A stretch of 64,000 nt of DNA from Tessaracoccus lacteus (GTDB lineage: Bacteria > Actinomycetota > Actinomycetes > Propionibacteriales > Propionibacteriaceae), in NCBI RefSeq assembly GCF_029917005.1, contig NZ_CP123967.1, positions 2,604,001 to 2,668,000 of the forward strand, written 5' to 3'. The translations under genes and the position numbers were made by a program. The notes beneath the pieces are model-generated. The model was given only the letters and a program-made list of their open reading frames with translations. It was not told the origin of the DNA and made no database searches. Positions 62,697-64,000 of the stretch are shown piece by piece (the stretch's first letter is position 1; the number at the start of each line of letters is the position of its first letter).

Positions 62697-63974
62697 TCAG
62701 AGTGGCAGATCCCGCCACTGGGCAGGGCGCGGTATCTCCCTTATACGCTTTGCAAAAACTGAGACGCCCAGCGCGACCAGCATCGGGCTGAGCGCGACAG
62801 TGTAGGCCACAGTCGGACCGAAGCCCTGCAATGCGAGCCCAACCAAGAAGGGCGCCACAGCACCGATGCCCACCGAAAACGTCGCCAGCAACGCCTGGGC
62901 TCTTCCCTGCATTGACTCTGGAGTAGAAGCAAAGAAGTACCCAGCCATGGCGGCATTGATAGCAGGCACACCAAGGAATGTCAGCATCAGGAGGACGACA
63001 AGCGGAGCACCACTGTTGAACACGGCGATCCCCGCCATACCGACGGCGAGCCACAAGAACGTCAGAGAGATCACGAACCCGGTGCGAATCTGACGGATAA
63101 CAACACCAGCCACGATGGCCCCGACGATGACCGAGATACCTGCCGCCGTTGTGAGCAGGCCCGCGTCCAGTGCACGGCCAGTACGAGCGACAGCCGTGAA
63201 CTGAGTAGTCGTCATCACACCGCTGACACTGAAGTTGACAGCGCCCACCAACAACGCGAGGAGTAACGCGCGGGGTCGATGCCGAAGCCACCTGACTGCC
63301 TCCACCATGAGGCCCAATGCACCTTGCGCCTTCTCACCACCCGTAGGGGCAACTCGCAGCGGGCGAATCAGTATGGCCGAGAGGCACTGAAGCGCTGCCG
63401 CTATCGCGAGGCTCGCGCCAGTTGCGATACCCAGAAGAAAACCACCGACAGGGGCGGCTGCGAGCCGTAACGCCGCATCGCGGCCCTCATTGACCGTAAT
63501 GGCCTGGGGATAGCGCTCCACTGTCACCACGCTCCGCAGGAGGGCATCGCTGGCTTCCCCCAGCCACCCGCTGGTCAATCCGAAGACCGCTGCTGCCCCC
63601 AGCAGGACGCCGAGAGACAGTTGTCCGGACCATCCCAGGACCGCGAGTAGGAACAGCACAACGGCGTTAATCACGCCGCTGAGGACAATAAGTCGCTTGC
63701 GGTCGAATCGATCAATGATCAGCCCACCGGGTATGAGAAAAGCCTGAGTGAGGACAGCCTGAACCGTGCCGACGAGGCCCGCTTGGGCAGCCGACCCGGT
63801 GACCATGAGTGCCAGAAGCGGCAGCACAAAGTCCCGCAGACCAGTGGCTGCAGCAGCTGATGAGTCGGATGCCAGCCACCAGCGGTATGCGGACGGGGTG
63901 GGAGCAGGCCCAGGACCTGATCCCACCCCACCCACCGGTGGCTCAACTACCATGTCACGCGAAGGATTCGGCAC
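62697..63974 (-). CDS. MFS transporter (EntS/macrolide-efflux-like)
   Basis: 425 residues, 12 predicted helices. Motifs: GSAAQAGLVGTVQAVLTQAF, IIDRFDRKRLIVLSGVINAV (loop 2-3 motif A-like), then ERYPQAITVNEGRDAALRLA in the 4-5 region, as in the MFS_3/EntS exporters. It may export a drug or small metabolite. The GTG at 63974 is the first start in this frame; the ATG at 63953 is equally plausible, and no strong RBS is seen. The base composition is visibly less GC-rich than the rest, and it lies beyond a decayed IS, so it may be acquired. Confidence 0.85.
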   Translation of the reverse strand: MPNPSRDMVVEPPVGGVGSGPGPAPTPSAYRWWLASDSSAAAATGLRDFVLPLLALMVTGSAAQAGLVGTVQAVLTQAFLIPGGLIIDRFDRKRLIVLSGVINAVVLFLLAVLGWSGQLSLGVLLGAAAVFGLTSGWLGEASDALLRSVVTVERYPQAITVNEGRDAALRLAAAPVGGFLLGIATGASLAIAAALQCLSAILIRPLRVAPTGGEKAQGALGLMVEAVRWLRHRPRALLLALLVGAVNFSVSGVMTTTQFTAVARTGRALDAGLLTTAAGISVIVGAIVAGVVIRQIRTGFVISLTFLWLAVGMAGIAVFNSGAPLVVLLMLTFLGVPAINAAMAGYFFASTPESMQGRAQALLATFSVGIGAVAPFLVGLALQGFGPTVAYTVALSPMLVALGVSVFAKRIREIPRPAQWRDLPL

Positions 63975-64000
63975 TCAATTGGTCGGAACCCTTGGGTCCC

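Overview
The window is GC-rich actinobacterial DNA, most likely from a member of the Propionibacteriaceae (Tessaracoccus/Propioniciclava-like; genus not certain). The clues are an HspR/HAIR-controlled dnaK operon, DtxR-type iron boxes, DUF222-HNH and DUF1707 genes, a propanediol-utilisation microcompartment, and fermentative dehydrogenases (malate, lactate and lactaldehyde/propanediol enzymes). No rRNA, tRNA or CRISPR array was recognised.

Layout. 1-4 kb: a partial Ig-repeat surface protein, an MgtC/SapB membrane protein, and a three-gene unit (YbaB-like protein, WXG/ESX-like protein, lipoprotein) resembling type VII secretion cargo. 4-20.7 kb: a complete pdu bacterial microcompartment locus. 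The minus-strand operon pduABCDEGHKJL-eutJ-flavoprotein-pduNOP ends in a malate dehydrogenase gene. A divergent plus-strand set encodes PduU, PduV, the regulator PocR and the alcohol dehydrogenase PduQ. B12-dependent diol dehydratase makes propionaldehyde, which is oxidised (PduP, PduL) or reduced (PduQ) inside the shell. Cofactor is supplied by PduO and repaired by PduGH. 20.7-24.7 kb: a siderophore/iron ABC importer with two near-identically placed DtxR boxes. 24.8-31.6 kb: glycogen phosphorylase, a 1-kb repeat field, a DUF222-HNH gene, a small acidic protein, and FucO lactaldehyde reductase, which makes 1,2-propanediol and so links to the pdu locus.

31.8-43.1 kb is the most unusual region. 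Seven co-directional genes encode a subtilase with a YYVSMP tandem repeat, an ECF sigma factor, a small partner protein, a CHAT protease, two very large proteins I do not recognise, and a caspase-fold protease with two peptidoglycan-binding domains. The first four are joined by 4-nt start/stop overlaps (ATGA, or TTGA). I treat this as a candidate undescribed protease-cascade system.

43-49 kb is repeat-rich: an HxlR/NmrA-like pair, lactate dehydrogenase, a GntR regulator, two pseudogenes, and three copies of a striking 19/20-nt-spaced inverted repeat array (a fourth, diverged copy lies at 27.5 kb). 49-53.3 kb is dnaK-grpE-dnaJ-hspR with a HAIR operator. 53.3-60.8 kb holds a semialdehyde dehydrogenase, envelope proteins, thrC and an ABC-2 exporter. 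60.8-62.5 kb is a truncated membrane glycosyltransferase-like gene next to a frameshifted ISL3-family transposase. The window ends in an MFS transporter of less GC-rich composition.

A second dispersed repeat family (core CCCTTCGACAGGCTCAGGG) fills intergenic spaces and has also entered two pdu genes in frame, lengthening PduO and the microcompartment flavoprotein.
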